DNA of 64,000 nucleotides from Prionace glauca (taxonomy: Eukaryota > Chordata > Chondrichthyes > Carcharhiniformes > Carcharhinidae). The notes under the pieces were generated by a model. That model was not told the DNA's origin and made no database searches. It worked only from the letters and a program-made list of their open reading frames with translations. The translations under genes were made by a program, and so were the position numbers. Location: contig CM075760.1 of NCBI GenBank assembly GCA_037974335.1, forward strand, positions 29,658,902 to 29,722,901, given 5' to 3'. Position 1 is the first letter of the stretch. Each line of letters starts with the position of its first letter. This document shows positions 21,279 to 33,879 of this stretch, piece by piece.

Positions 21279-22256
21279 TTACACCAATCAGCCTAATAAC
21301 ACTTCTTTGGGGTGTGGGAGGAAATCAGAGCACCTGGAGGAAACCCACGCAACCACAGGGAGAATGTGCATGCCCCTCGTTAGACAACGAGGTGGACCGA
21401 AACACCTGTGGAGTGAAAGAGAAAAACATCAACACATGTAGCATTAGATTTCCAGTCACGTCCCGAGGCTCTGATCCATATTTAAAACAGTCTCCTGTTA
21501 GTCTCCATCCCGATGTTCCTCATGTATCTATCAAAGTAAACCTTAAACAAGTCCATCGTGCCTGCCTCCACCACCTTACTTGGCAGTGCATTCCATACCC
21601 CCACGACCCTCTGTGTGAAAAACCTCCCTCTAGCATCCAAATTATACCTCTCCCCCCTCACCATAAGCCCGTGGCCTCTCGTGATATTTGTCTCCAATCT
21701 AAGAAAAAGCCTGCCACTCTTTACTCTGTCTATACCCTTCATTATTTTATACACCTCTATTAGATCCCCCCTCAATCTCAATAGTGTCGGGTCAATTTGT
21801 TACACCAAACAGCCTAAGAGTTCATCTTTGGGGCGTGGGGAGGAAACCGGAGCGCCCGGAGGAAATCCACGCATCCACAGGGAGAATGTGCAAACTCCCA
21901 CAGACACAGGCCCAAATCCATGCATCTGCACAGCTAGCAGTGATAGTCACTGAGCTGTTGTGCTGTCCGTCTGCTGGTCCAGGATTAAGCACACACACCG
22001 ACACGAAGTACTAGGCCACTCTCGAAACATCCAAGAGCAGCCCACGCACGACCCACCGTGTGCATGCCGCTCGTTGACAACAAGGTGGACCAACACATGT
22101 GGATTAAAAGAGACAAAACATGAACATGTAATACTACATTTCCAGTGTCGTCCCGAAGCTCTGACCCTTTTTAATACCATCTGCTATAACCCTCCATCCC
22201 TGTTTCGCTCATCTAAGTAAACCTTAAACGAGTCCAACGTGTCTGCCTCCACCACC
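21279..22256 (-). mobile_element. Duplicated V-SINE plus CR1-B 3' end
   Basis: 21279-21600 is repeated at about 21793-22256 in the same order: 'caatttgttacaccaa', the V-SINE core ('gaggaaacc', 'acagggagaatgtgc'), 'gacaacgaggtggacc', 'gtcccgaggctctga', 'gtaaaccttaaacaagtcca'. 21480-21785 encodes the CR1-B C-terminus (MRLRGDLIEVYKIMKGI...RFFTQRVVGVWNALP). Confidence 0.7.
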
Positions 22257-23820
22257 AGTTCTGTACAAGTGTAGCATTAGACGCCAGCACTAATACTCTA
22301 TACCCCTCCCTATAAAGGCTAGCATATCATAAACTTTCTTCGCAACCTTCTCCACCTGTGTTGCCACCGTCAAAGACTTGTGAACTGGCACTCCCAGTTC
22401 CCTCTGCATTTCTATACCCTTAATAGGTCTACCCTTTAACATGTAACTCCCCTCTACATTATTCCTTCCAAAATGCATCACTTCGCATTTATCAAGATTA
22501 AATTCGATCTATTTATCTGTCCAATATACCAGCCAATCTATATCCTGCTGTATTGCCAGACACTGCTCCTCACTGGCCGCCAATCCTGCCATCTTTGTGT
22601 CACCTGCAAATTTGCAGATCACACCATGTACGCCCTCTTCCAAGTCATTTATATATATTACGAATAGAAGAGGTCCCAGTACTGAGCCCTGCGGCACACC
22701 ACTGGTGACAGACCTCCAGCTAGAAAAGGACCCTTCCACTACTATTCTCTGTCATCTGTTAACTAGCCAGTTTTCAATCCATCTAGATACTTTTCCCTGT
22801 ATCCCATGAGCCTTAACCTTTTCAACCAACCTACCATGAGAGACTTTGTGAAACGCCTTACTGAAATCCATGTAGACGACATCAACGGCTTGTCCTTCGT
22901 CAACCGTTTTTGTCACCTCCTCAAAAACTTGTACCAGATTCGTAAGGCAAGACCTCCCCTGACCAAAGCCATGCTGCGTATCCCTAATCAGATCGCAATG
23001 CTCCAAATGCATAGACATCCTATCCCTAAGATTTTTTTCCAACAACTTTCCTACCACTGATGTCAAACTCACTGGGCTATAATTACCAGGGTTATCCCAA
23101 CTGCCCTTTTTAAACAACTGTACCACATTAACTACCCTCCAGTCCTCTGGGACCTCACCTGTGTCCAAAGAAGAGACAAAGATTTGCGTCAGAGGCCTAG
23201 CAATTTCATCTCTCGCCTCCCTAAGCAGCCTCGGATAAATGCCATCAGGCCCCGGAGCTTTATCAGTTTTTATGCTGCCTAAAAACCTTAACACTTCTTC
23301 TCTCGTAATGGATATTTCCTTCAACTGGTCTACAGCTCTCTCCAAGACATTACAAGACATCAAACCCCTCTCCTTCGTGAATACTGACGCAAAGTATTCA
23401 TTCAGGATCTCCCCCATTCCCTCAGACTCTAAGCACAGTTCCCCTCCTTTGTCCCTAAGAGGACCAATTTTCCCTCTAACCACACTTTGATCCTAATGTA
23501 AAATGCCTTTGGATTTTAATTAATCCTATCCGCCAAAGCCATTTTATGCCCCCTTTTCGCCCTTCTAACTCCCCTTTTGAGCTCCCTCCTGCTCTCTCTA
23601 TATTCCTCTAGTGTTCTCTCCGTTCCTAGTTGCTTAGACCTAACATATGCCTCCCTCTCCTTCCTGACCAAGTCCTCAAAATCCCCTGTAATCCACAGCT
23701 CTCTAATCCTACCTTTCCCATCCTTCCTCTTTACCGGCACATGTCTTTCCTGCAACCTTTTCAGTCTTCCCTTGAAAATCTCCCACTTGCCGACCGTGGA
23801 CATGTGTTTACTGTGATTCT
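22257..23820 (-). mobile_element. CR1-B LINE, ORF2 reverse transcriptase part
   Basis: Minus-strand coding for a CR1-type reverse transcriptase in order: [84 protein letters not shown] and a FAGDT where FADDT is expected (the catalytic DD is altered). A junction near 22257 joins a 3' piece to the RT with about 300 bp missing. Non-functional. Confidence 0.92.
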
Positions 23821-23824
23821 AACT

Positions 23825-24210
23825 TTTCTATTGGAAATGGAAGGATGCCGGTTTTAATTGTGATGTTGATTTGTAAACTATATGACATTTATCAGACAAC
23901 ACACAAAGATGCACACACACATATTCTGTCGTTCCCATTCTTCCCCAAAAATTGTTTCCCTTTCACACACACACACACATTTTCTTTCAACTTAAAACTA
24001 CATCTTGGCCTCCTGGGAGTCTTCAGAGACCCAACTAAATTTCAAATGGAATGAGGAACATTTCCCCCAATGCCATGTTTGCCGAGCTGGACATTAAAGA
24101 TCCCGTGGTCTCCAACAGCTCCCCGGGCAACATCCCTCCTTTTAACCAAAATCAACAAAAATATATTCCCATGGATTGAGCCATTTTCATCTGATGCTGC
24201 CCTGGCAACA
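23825..24210. other. Unrecognised DNA
   Basis: A short CA run at about 23965-23980; otherwise nothing recognised. Confidence 0.4.
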
Positions 24211-24214
24211 ATAG

Positions 24215-24600
24215 AAAAGTCAACAATTTTCTAAAGATATGTTGCCCATACTTGCTCACAGTGCTCTAATTGGGGTGGAACAAGGATTGTGCACAATTGG
24301 AGCACAACATCTGCCTCCGTATCCTCCAGTCCTTTGGATATGAAGGGAGGCATTCCATTGGTCTTAATGATTATTTTCTGCAGCAGATCGTGACATTTTA
24401 AGAAACTATGTGCCGAACCCGAAATCCTGTTTGGCATCCACTAAATTTAGCGTTGTCCCTTCTAAAAATTATATCTTGATCGATCATTTGGATATTTGAC
24501 TTTTTGTCCCATTATCTAAGCCCTTAATGAATATTGTAAATAATTGAGGCCCCAGACAGATTCCTGCCGTACACCACTTAATCTGCATAATTCAGCAACG
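24215..24600 (-). mobile_element. Old CR1-like fragment
   Basis: On the minus strand it encodes a decayed version of the CR1 stretch between the RT FADDT box and the C-terminus (LVPPQLEHCEQVW, KTNGMPPFISKGLE). It includes the 'ttgaggccccagacagattcctgccgtacaccac' block complementary to GVPQGS...LG. Confidence 0.65.
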
Positions 24601-25230
24601 GACAGGTACAATTCATTGCACCATAAATTTTGGCACCTTGCAGAAGGGGATGTGATATGACATTAATGGATGTGAATTCTTGTTCCATTGATACCATAGA
24701 TCATACCTGACAATGATATTTTCACACTAACTGTAATTACAAAGTTTTGCCAGCAGATGGAAATAAATCTTGTTGGGTTACATAACATGAAGCATGAACT
24801 GCCGCAATACACTGGACACTGCATCTGTTCATTTTGAATTGGCCTCCATATGTATATATGTTAGAATGGACCCCGTCCATGATTATAATATATTATAACA
24901 TATAGCACGCTGTTTAAACTGGTATTGCACCAGTATATGTATACATCACACAATCACCTTGATCTGAATTTTTCCAGGTCGGATCTAACTTTGGAGTTCT
25001 ACCACATACAGTTCTGAATGGTGGTGGACATTAAAGCAATTAACCGCAGCAGGAGCCTCAAATAAAACCTCAATTCTTAATGATGTGAGAGCTCAGCAAA
25101 TGGAGAAGAACAAAACTGAAACAATTGCTACAATCTTCCGCCAGAAGTGCCGAGAGGATTTTCCATCTCGGCCTCCTCCTGAGGTCCCCAGCATCACAGA
25201 TGCCAGTTTCCAAGCAGCTGAATGCCTTTC
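24600..25230. other. Unrecognised DNA
   Basis: Nothing recognised. Confidence 0.4.
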
Positions 25231-25231
25231 A

Positions 25232-25320
25232 CAGGATAAGATTGGAACAGGAGTAGGCCATTCGAGCCCGGGCGCCCGCTTCACCATGCAATATGACCAT
25301 GATTGATCTGTGGCCTAACC
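25232..25320 (-). mobile_element. CR1-like 3'-end fragment
   Basis: 'ggaacaggagtaggccattcgagcccg...caccatgcaatatgaccatgattgatctgtggcct' is a variant of the CR1-A 3' UTR, read on the minus strand. Confidence 0.65.
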
Positions 25321-25324
25321 CTGT

Positions 25325-26085
25325 GCTGAAGAGGTTGGACACTGCCAGGATTATTGGTCCTGACAATATTTCAGCAATAATAATGATGATTTGTGCTCTG
25401 GAGCGAGCTGTGCCCCGGCCAATCTATTAAAGTATAGCTACATCACTATCACATACCCAACAGTGTGGAAAATTAGCAGGCATGTTCTATCGCAAAAGAG
25501 AGGGCAAATACATCCCGGCCAATTATCGCCCAATGCGATCTCACTCGATCAAAATAATAGAAAGTATCGAGGATCAACCGATCAGTAATAATAATAATAA
25601 TAATAATCTACTCAATGAAGCTCAGTCTGGGTTCCACTAGGAGCATTCGGTTCCAGAAATCATTTAAACTTAGTCCAAATATAGTGGAAATAGCTGTTTT
25701 AATGAGGTGAGAGTGCCCACCCTCCACATCAACACAACACTTGCCCGATGATGGCATCAAGAACCCTGAGCCAATCTGCAGTCAATGGGGATCCGGGGGT
25801 AAACATTCCACTGGCTTCAGTCACACCGAGTACAGAGTAAGGTGGTTGGGGTTGTTGAAAGCCAATCAGCTCCCAGGGTATTGCTGCAGGAACTCCTCAG
25901 GATAGTGTGGCCTAATCTTCACCCTTCATTAGAAGGTCAGAAGTGGGATGTTCACTAATGATTGCACACTGTTCAGCACATTCGCGACTCCTCAGATACT
26001 GGAGCAGTCCGCGTCCATATGCAGCAAGACTTAGAACACATTCAGGCTTTGGTTGAGGAGGGGAGAGTAACATTCACAACACACT
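25325..26085 (+). mobile_element. LINE-S reverse transcriptase fragment
   Basis: Decayed RT coding. 'gggcaaatacatcccggcc-AATTATCGCCCAAT' corresponds to the NYRPI motif, 'gtctgggttccactagga' to the FGFR region, 'gctgcaggaactcctcaggatagt' to AGVPQGSV, and 'tgatgattgcacactgttca' to the catalytic DDC box. It precedes the part of the same LINE seen at 19685-20395. A (TAA)n tract is at 25583-25608. Confidence 0.75.
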
Positions 26086-26087
26086 GT

Positions 26088-26345
26088 GTCAGACAATGAC
26101 CTTCTTCAAGGAAGAGAGATTCCTGGCATGGGTCACTGTCTGTACGGAGTCTGCACGTTCTCCCCGTATCTATATGGGTTTCTTCCGGGTGCTCCGCTTT
26201 CCTCCCATAGTCCAAAAGACGCCCTGGTTAGGGTGCATTGGGCCGTGCTAAATTCTCCCTCAGTGTAACCCGAACAGATGCTGGAATGTGGCGACTCTGG
26301 GATTTTCACAGTAACTTCATTGCAGTGTTAACATAAATTTATTTG
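26088..26345 (+). mobile_element. V-SINE copy
   Basis: 'tctgcacgttctccccgtat', 'tttcttccgggtgctccgct', then the 3' tail 'tttcacagtaacttcattgc'. Confidence 0.85.
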
Positions 26346-27065
26346 TGACGAATGAACACATTTAACATTTGGGGCCCTGCGGTACCCCACTGTTAGCTGA
26401 CCGTCACTCGGAAGAAGACCTATTTATTTCCACTCTCTGTTTCTTATCTGTCAATGAATTCTATACCGAGGCCAACATATCACTCCCCATCTCACGTGCT
26501 TTCATTGGGCCTACCAATATTTTATGAAGAGCCTTCTGAAAGTGCAAATACACCACGTAAACTGGTTGCATCCCTCCCCCTCCCTACCCGAAAGAACCCC
26601 CACTTCCCCCATCCCCACCTATTATTTACACCCTTAAAAAATGCAAGTAGTTTTGTTAAGATAAACATGTCTTTCTTAAGCCCATACTGATTTCATCAAA
26701 CTCCGTCCATGCTTTCCAAATATTTTCCTATCATGGATTTGATAACAATCTCTAATTGATGCTGAAATCAGTCTGTAATTTATCAGTTTTATTCTCTCTT
26801 TCTCTGTATATATCGGGGTTACATTACCTGTAGGAACTGTTTCGGCCTGTATAGAATTTTAGAAGATGGGCAGCAATGTATCTAACATTGGCCCATTTCC
26901 TTCCATATTCTGGGATTACCAGGCCCGAGTGACCAACCAGAATTTCACCCTATTATTTTCCCCAGATGATTTTACTAATACTGGTTTCCCTCAATACCGT
27001 CTTACAACTATCCCCTTGGTTCCCGAACATTTCTGGGATGATACTTGTGTGAAGGTAGTGTCAGA
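26346..27065 (-). mobile_element. Old CR1-like LINE, first part
   Basis: Decayed RT on the minus strand. 'ggggccctgcggtaccccactg' is complementary to the GVPQGSxLGP motif, and the rest follows the CR1 order towards the N-terminal side. Continues after the inserted CR1-A at about 27535-27830. Confidence 0.65.
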
Positions 27066-27067
27066 CT

Positions 27068-27534
27068 TAAGAACATAAGAACATAAGAAATAGGAGCAGG
27101 AGTAGGCCATCTGGCCCTTCGAGCCTGCCCCGCCATTCAATAAGATCATGGCTGATCTGTCGTGACTCAGCTCCACCTTCCCGCCCTCTCCCCATAACCC
27201 TTAATCCCCTCTCCCATCAAAAACCCATCAACCCGTTTCTTAAAAATATTTAGCGAGGCAGCCTCCACCACTTCAACGGGCAGAGAATTCCAGAGATTCA
27301 CCACCCTTTGAGTGAAGAAGTTCCTCCTCAACTCTGTTCTAAACCGCCCCCCCTTTATCTTGAGGCTGTGCCCCCTAGTCCTACTGTCTTTTTTGAGCGG
27401 GAACAGTCTCTCCACCTCTATCCTATCCATCCCATTCATCATCTTATACGTCTCAATGAGATCTCCCCTCATTCTTCTAAACTCTAACGAGTACAAGCCT
27501 AGTTTATTCAGCCTCTCCTCATAGTGTTCTATTC
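27068..27534 (-). mobile_element. CR1-A LINE, nested copy
   Basis: Has the full CR1-A 3' end on the minus strand ('aagaacataagaacataag' complement) and ORF2 C-terminus (RMRGDLIETYKMMNGMDRIE...NFFTQRVVNLWNSLP). Inserted in the older LINE. Confidence 0.92.
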
Positions 27535-27830
27535 ATTCAATATTTCTTTATTCCCCAATATACATTCCCTGGATTCGGGCTCTAAGGGATTTACATTTAA
27601 CTTAACCAATCCTTCTCTCTTCAGATATTGATATAAACGGTTATAATTAATTTTTATGTTCCCTGAATTTTACTCCCATTTTCTATTTCCCCTTCGATTA
27701 TTTGGACTTTTTTTTTGTTGAATTTTAAAAATCTCTGAAACCTCAGGCTTGTTTCTTCTTCTGGTAATTTTATGCAGCTTTTAACTAAGAAGTAACATTG
27801 CCTCCCTTGAAAGACATCCGAGAAAAAGAT
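27535..27830 (-). mobile_element. Old CR1-like LINE, second part
   Basis: Resumes the element of 26346-27065: 'attccccaatatacattccctggattcgggctct'. Confidence 0.5.
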
Positions 27831-27844
27831 GAGCTTTGACCATA

Positions 27845-28080
27845 TATGATTTTCACGGTAACTTCATTACAGTGTGAATGTAAACCTATTTGTGACGAAG
27901 AAATACACTTCAAACCTTTAAATACACACGATGTCTTTATCAATAAACTGAGCTGAAATTCCCCAGCTGCCAGGGTGGAACTGGAACTCCTGTCCCAAGC
28001 TTCTGGAATACTAGCTTAATAATGATATTGCTATACTACCCCCGAGACTGAAATATCACCACATTTATTAATGGAATAAT
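27845..28080 (+). mobile_element. V-SINE tail plus SINE-S tail
   Basis: 'tttcacggtaacttcattac...cctatttgtgacga' matches the V-SINE tail at 26300-26345. It is followed by 'tgaaattccccagctgccagggtgg...ctagcttaataatgatattgctatactacc', a SINE-S end. Confidence 0.6.
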
Positions 28081-28284
28081 TGAACATTCAGTACTGGGTC
28101 ACAGGTTGGATCGCGAGGTATCTTGTGGGAATTGAATACATTACCATTTGACTCAGAAATTATGTTGTTTCCATTCTTAACTGATCACAGATGTGTTTTG
28201 GCATGATGACATTTACCTCAGTGTGCCTAAAGTCTGAGATCTATGTCCAATATTACACTATACATTTATAGCACGAATACATTA

Positions 28285-29215
28285 CAAATTAATTTATGCT
28301 ACATTAGGTTATTTCTCCAGTTATGTACACTGAGCCATCTCTCTATTTATGAGACATTAGTTCCTCTCTATTAGTGCTAGAGTAGATCACGGATCTGATC
28401 CTATTACATCTGATCCCATCTCTGTTTATATTACACAGGATTTGTATATTTACATACATCTCTGCTAATTCAACACATGACCATGTATATGTTGTCTGGC
28501 ATTTAACTGTCAGAAGCAAGTCTTCTCCTGGCCTTGAGTCTTATTCTGACAGAATGACAGTGATTCATGGGAATCCATGTCAAAGTTCCATCAATTCATG
28601 AAATGACAAGGGGGAACAGGTAAGATAGAGAAGGTCATATCGGGCTTGACGTTAATCGTGTATAAACTGCACTATCAGAACAGGTGAACATTTGGTTTGG
28701 TTCCCTTAGAACTGAGCTGTTTATGGGAGATTTAGTACAGACGCTCAAAGTGATGAATGGGAATGTTTTACTCATTAGAAAGAGACTGTTACTCACTGGC
28801 AAGAGGGCAGTATACAGAAGATTGATTACAATGCACTAGCTTATGTCTCTTTATATACTGAGTTTGACTCACTTGAATCATTATTGCAACAGATCTCATA
28901 TTTGTTTACATTGCATAAAATGCCGCTTTATTTATTCCATTTGCGTTGTACCAGAGCCAGTCTTTAATTATATGACAGTAGTTCTTGTCTCTTTTTACAC
29001 TACATTCGGTTATTTCTCTCATCATGCCACCCTCGGCCATCTCTCTATTTGTGCTGCATTAGATCCTCTCAATTAATACGACAGTAGACCACGGATCTGT
29101 TCATATTTCATCAGATCTCATCTCTTTTTTATATTACACGGGATTTGTCTCTTTGAATGACACCAACATCTGTCTCTGTTAATCTAACATACGACCATGA
29201 ATATGTTGCCTGCCG
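28285..29215 (+). repeat. M33-type repeat block, two long units
   Basis: 28290-28505 and 28985-29215 are direct copies ('ggttatttctc', 'ccatctctctattt', 'gatcacggatctg', 'tatattacacaggatttgt', 'cacatgaccatgtatatgttg'). Inside each, 30-35-bp steps recur. Confidence 0.7.
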
Positions 29216-29995
29216 AGATATTATCAATCCCGATATAATATGGGTGTGCCTGTCTGACACTAATCATTCTTGATTGGAGCAGTAAGTTTAATTTTTACTA
29301 ATTTCGATAAGTAGCTGCGAGAAATATCTAATTGCTCTGTTATTGTGTGAGTAATATTCCGTTTGAACAATTTCTCAGTGATTCACTGGTGTTCGGGGAC
29401 AGGTCAATATCTGAATAATCGTACAGTGCTCATTACAATATCTTCAAGCAACCACCGTTGTGATACATTTTATTAGTTGAATATTGCACTGCACTGTGTC
29501 AATTTGACACAGACTTCAGAGATAAAGATTGACCTGTCTTATTTAAAGCATCCAACAGATTCACTGACAGTGTGAGACAGAATTCTGTACTCGCAATATC
29601 GCCAGATGGGCTCCCAGAGGCTAAATATCTATCCACTCATTAATTACTTATCTGTTTCACGGAGAAATAAATCGAAATCGCCACAGAACGAGTGTTGACA
29701 GTTAGGTTATGTTTGAATAGAATTATATATTCTGTAATTTGTATTGTTACCTTCGAAATTATTTTTCACTTTCGGATGTCTTCATCTGCCTATGCCTAAG
29801 CTTTGTAATTCCCTCCCTAAGTCTCCTTATTTCACTTTCCTCGTCTATGTCAATCCATAAAACTGTCCCTGTATTGGCCATCCTTTCAGTCATCTGTTCA
29901 AATATCTCGTTGGTCACAAGCAAGATGTTGTGGGTGCCCGAGATCCGAACAGAAAATGCTAGAAACATTCAGTGGATCATTCTTCATCAGTGGAA
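29216..29995. other. Unrecognised DNA
   Basis: Nothing recognised except 'agaaaatgctagaaacattcag' at 29950-29971, a piece of the 15742-15855 repeat. Confidence 0.4.
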
Positions 29996-30004
29996 TGGTT
30001 TACG

Positions 30005-30005
30005 G

Positions 30006-30049
<44 letters not shown>

Positions 30050-30062
30050 GCCTCTGCCCCTG

Positions 30063-30098
<36 letters not shown>
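30005..30098. repeat. (CT)n microsatellite
   Basis: About 94 bp of CT dinucleotides with a CCCCCG interruption. Confidence 0.95.
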
Positions 30099-30099
<1 letters not shown>

Positions 30100-30129
30100 C
30101 ATACATTTGTTGTAGACATGTACAGGAAG

Positions 30130-30440
30130 ACACTGGGCCTTGTGCCTTTATTTACTGCATGCGACTCATTTGAATCATCATTGCAATAGACCTTATATTT
30201 GTTTATATTACATGACACACCATTCCATTTATTATTGTATGATGACATGCCGTGATAATTGCTACAAATCATCATTTCTGAGTTTTTGTTCAGCCAAGCG
30301 GCCATTTCTGTTACATTGGGCTCCATCTCAGATATGATTGTGTTAGGCTCTGTGTCATGCACTACTGAACACATCCATGCCTTACTTTGTGTTATATTGG
30401 ACACGAATAATAAAGCCAACACTGTCTCCGTAACTGGTTT
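30130..30440 (+). repeat. M33-type repeat block, further copy
   Basis: 30160-30240 copies 28865-28940 ('gactcatttgaatcatcattgcaatagacct-TATATTTGTTTATATTAC'). Confidence 0.6.
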
Positions 30441-30679
30441 TCTATAAAATGCGTTTGACAGATGGAAAAAAAGAGCAGAACGAGATGAAAAGATGGAAAT
30501 TAGCTTTAAAAATGTAATGGGGTTCGAAGAATGTGTTTCGTCTTGTTAATAACTACTGGGAGTTGTTCATCATATTTAATTGCTCTCGCATTTCCTGGAA
30601 TATTTTATTGAAAGTTTGGGATGAAACTTGTAACATCCTCTTGTTCAAAAGAGATTGAGGAACAATATGAATGTATGTC

Positions 30680-30890
30680 ACATTGCACTGCAAATGGACA
30701 CTAAAGGACAATTCAACATGGCCACTCCAACTAACCTGTACATCTTTGGACTGTAGGAAGAAAGCAGTAAACCTGGAGGAACTCCACGCACATACGGGGT
30801 GAATGTGTAAACACCACACAGTTACACAAGGCTTAAATGGAACCCGTGTCCCTAACAGTCTGAGGTACCAGTACTAATCACTGTGTAAAT
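30680..30890 (-). mobile_element. V-SINE copy
   Basis: 'caacatggccactccaacta', 'acatctttggactgtaggaa', then the inverted head 'aacccgtgtccctaacagtc'. Confidence 0.75.
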
Positions 30891-30899
30891 AATTGCTAT

Positions 30900-33750
30900 T
30901 AATTTTAGCATGATATTGTAATTTATTCAGTATTTATTGCACATTCTGTGTCTCAGTCAATAAATGAAGTTAATGAATGGCCCTGGACGCTCTTGAATGT
31001 GATGTACAGCTGGTCATTCCGCTGCCAAGGCAATGCATCTTTCAAATGATTCACTGAACTTCTCTCTTTCTCTGTCTCAGACTGAACCTAAATCAGATAA
31101 CCTCTCTCCTCTCTCTCAGTCTCCATTAACTCACACAGGTTCCCAGGAGACGGATCTGACTCCGAGACTATTTCTTTCTTCTTCCTTAAGGCACCTTGTG
31201 ACTGAAAAGATAAAGCACAAAAATCTCAGCAGAGGTAAACTCATTGTAGGAACTTAACCATTTCACTCAATTAACCTCTCTCCTCTATTTCTCACACACA
31301 ACACCCAGCACACTTAAACTTTCTATTTCGGAATGTCTCTGCGGATAAAAAATGTTGCTTTAATTTTTCCTCTTTTCCCTCAATAGTAACCTGCAGTCCA
31401 TCTTCCCTTCAATTAATGTGTTTAAACACCTAATATGATCATTTTCTTGATTCATTAATATGGGAATGGGGGTGACTGTAATGCTGAGACCGGCAGCAAT
31501 CTGTGTGACTGTTCTTGATGCTTTCAGAGTGAGCTCACCCTCACAGGCAGGAAGACTGTTCACGGTGATAACATCAAACTGGCCCCGGTTGTTTCATTCT
31601 CAGGTAACACAACTTCCTGTTTCTCTGCTGCCGGTTCCAAACCGCACATCTCCCTTCCGAGCAGAAAATAAATCCAGAGACCACAATCTGGTGAGAACAT
31701 CTGTCAGTGCGGCTTATATCTGCCCACAGAGTCAGGGCAGAGTCAGACAGGTCACATTGCGGTGACATTTACAAATGAGCCTGGTGTGATCTGGTTAAAG
31801 TTTCCATTCTCGGACATAACTGGATGCTCAGTGGATCAGTCACTGAACTCCCCCGGGATCTGTGAAGGGAGGGAATGATAGCTGTTATCTTTCGTTGTTT
31901 GATCATTTTCTCTCCATCTGCTATTTATTTTTGTTCCTCAGCTTTTATCTGTCAGCCCCCCCCCCCCCCCCCCACCCCGGTTTGCTTTCTCCAAACTCTC
32001 CCGCTGTCTCTATCTCCTTGCCAGTCTTTTCAACACAGTTATTAGTGTTCGTAATCATGAAGTTGTGATTGGGTTAATTAAAGGGAGAATCTTTCAACTG
32101 GGGGACGGTCAGCAACCAATGGGCACAAATTTATTTTATTGAGCAGCGAGACAGAAAGATAAGTGTTTACTTTTACACAGGAGTTGTGATGAACTGGAAT
32201 GAACAGCTTGGAAGGGTGATGGAATTAGATTTCACAGAAACTTTGGAAAATAAATTCGATATATTCTTCATGGGGTGAAGTTTTGAAGGATTCTCGAGAA
32301 TGGGAGAATTTTAAGGTTCATCTATATCAGTGTCCCAGCATCCTTTTTGTGTCTCTCCCTGTCCTTCATTAAAACGGAAGAAAATGGAATATTTATACAA
32401 CTGTCGTCTTGTGCTAATCTTATCTTTTGACAGCACCTGTGTGTTGTGTGAGTGTGTGTGTTTGTATATGTGTTTGTGTGTGTGAGTGTTTGTGTGTGTT
32501 CTATATGTGTGTGTGTGTTTGTGTGTGTGTGTGAGTGTGTGTTTGTGTGTGTGTGTGTTTGTATATGTGTGTGTGTGTTTGTGTGTGTGAGTGTGTGTAT
32601 GTTTTTGTGTGTGTAATTGCCAGGACCCATTCCGAAAATCCATTCTATTTACAAAACATCACTTTGAACAGATTAGCATCGGATCGAACTTTTTTTTTAG
32701 AAAAACACAATAATCCTTAACATTTATTGCACTATTTTTCTCCCTCCGATGAGGGTTTCATACTTAGTGATTTCAGTCCTCGCGTGTGCTAATTCTGTCT
32801 GTAAATGTGAAACTGCTTGTAAAAATGAGAAAGAACAGATTATTTTCTGCTCCTCTCACAGATTCGCCATCGGTACCTCAGATAACAGAAATGTATGGAG
32901 TCCGCTATGACTGTCCCACCTTTTGAATACAAGCCTCAGTCAGGTTGAGTCAGTCACTCTTGCGGTGTCAGGCTATAAAAAGGGCGAACTCCTTCTGGAA
33001 ACTCCAATCACGGATAATATCGTTCAATATTCACACTTCAGCCGTTCCCAGACTCACAAACACCGGCGCCTGCAGTTACAGGGGACCACCAGCAGATGGT
33101 GGTGCTGTATCAGTCTAATCACAAGAAAGTGCAGCAGGTTTGAGGAGAGATTTGGGGAAAATTTATTTCCCTGTTTCTCCAGAAAGGAAACAATTAGTAA
33201 AGCAACTGCATTAATCTCCCTGTCAGTAATATTCATTTTAACGGCCTTTATTAACATTGTGTCGGTCTTGGATAGATAAAATATTCCCATTTTGAAGCTT
33301 TTGGTCTACATTATACAAGTTACCCTGATGCAGGAAAAGACCACCGGAGTTGGAATGAAAATGTTGATCCCTCATTCCTGTCACGATTTTCCCTGCCAGT
33401 TATAAACCTCAACAGATTTCACATTTATTTAGCAGGAAAAGTTTTGGTGTTTGTTCTTGCGCAACAGGCGGTCCCTAAAACACAATAAACAAAGAGGTTA
33501 AATGTTGCTTCAATTGTTTCTGTTGGTTATTCTCTTTCTCTAATGAACGCGCATCTCTGACATCTCTCCAGTCACACAACTCTGTGAGATGGCTGTACTG
33601 ATCTTATTGTGGCATCATGAGCGTTCCACATACAACATGACTTGTATCTATAAATTCTCATCTTGAACATTTCAATTGAAATTTCAAGGCGAGCAGAGCT
33701 TTTTGAGCAGAATGGTTCAGATTCCCATCCCCTTTAATGTGAACAAGTTG
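30900..33750. other. Mostly unrecognised DNA with simple repeats
   Basis: No convincing exon. Simple sequence: poly-C at about 31957-31973 and TG-rich DNA at 32432-32614 (TGTGTTTG and TGTGAG units). Open frames over the TG tract are repeat artefacts. Confidence 0.5.
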
Positions 33751-33879
33751 TTTCTGATTTCCCTACAGAGATTGTCTATTAAACAATGACTGAACACAGG
33801 GGGTGAATGTGAGAAGCTGAAGTTTCCAGTTGAAGAGGTTCCCAGTGTCTCTGAGCAGCTGAACTGGGGAAGCCTTTGG

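Noticed and set aside
32311-32643. Open frames rich in THTH on the minus strand
   Set aside because: TG-rich simple repeat.
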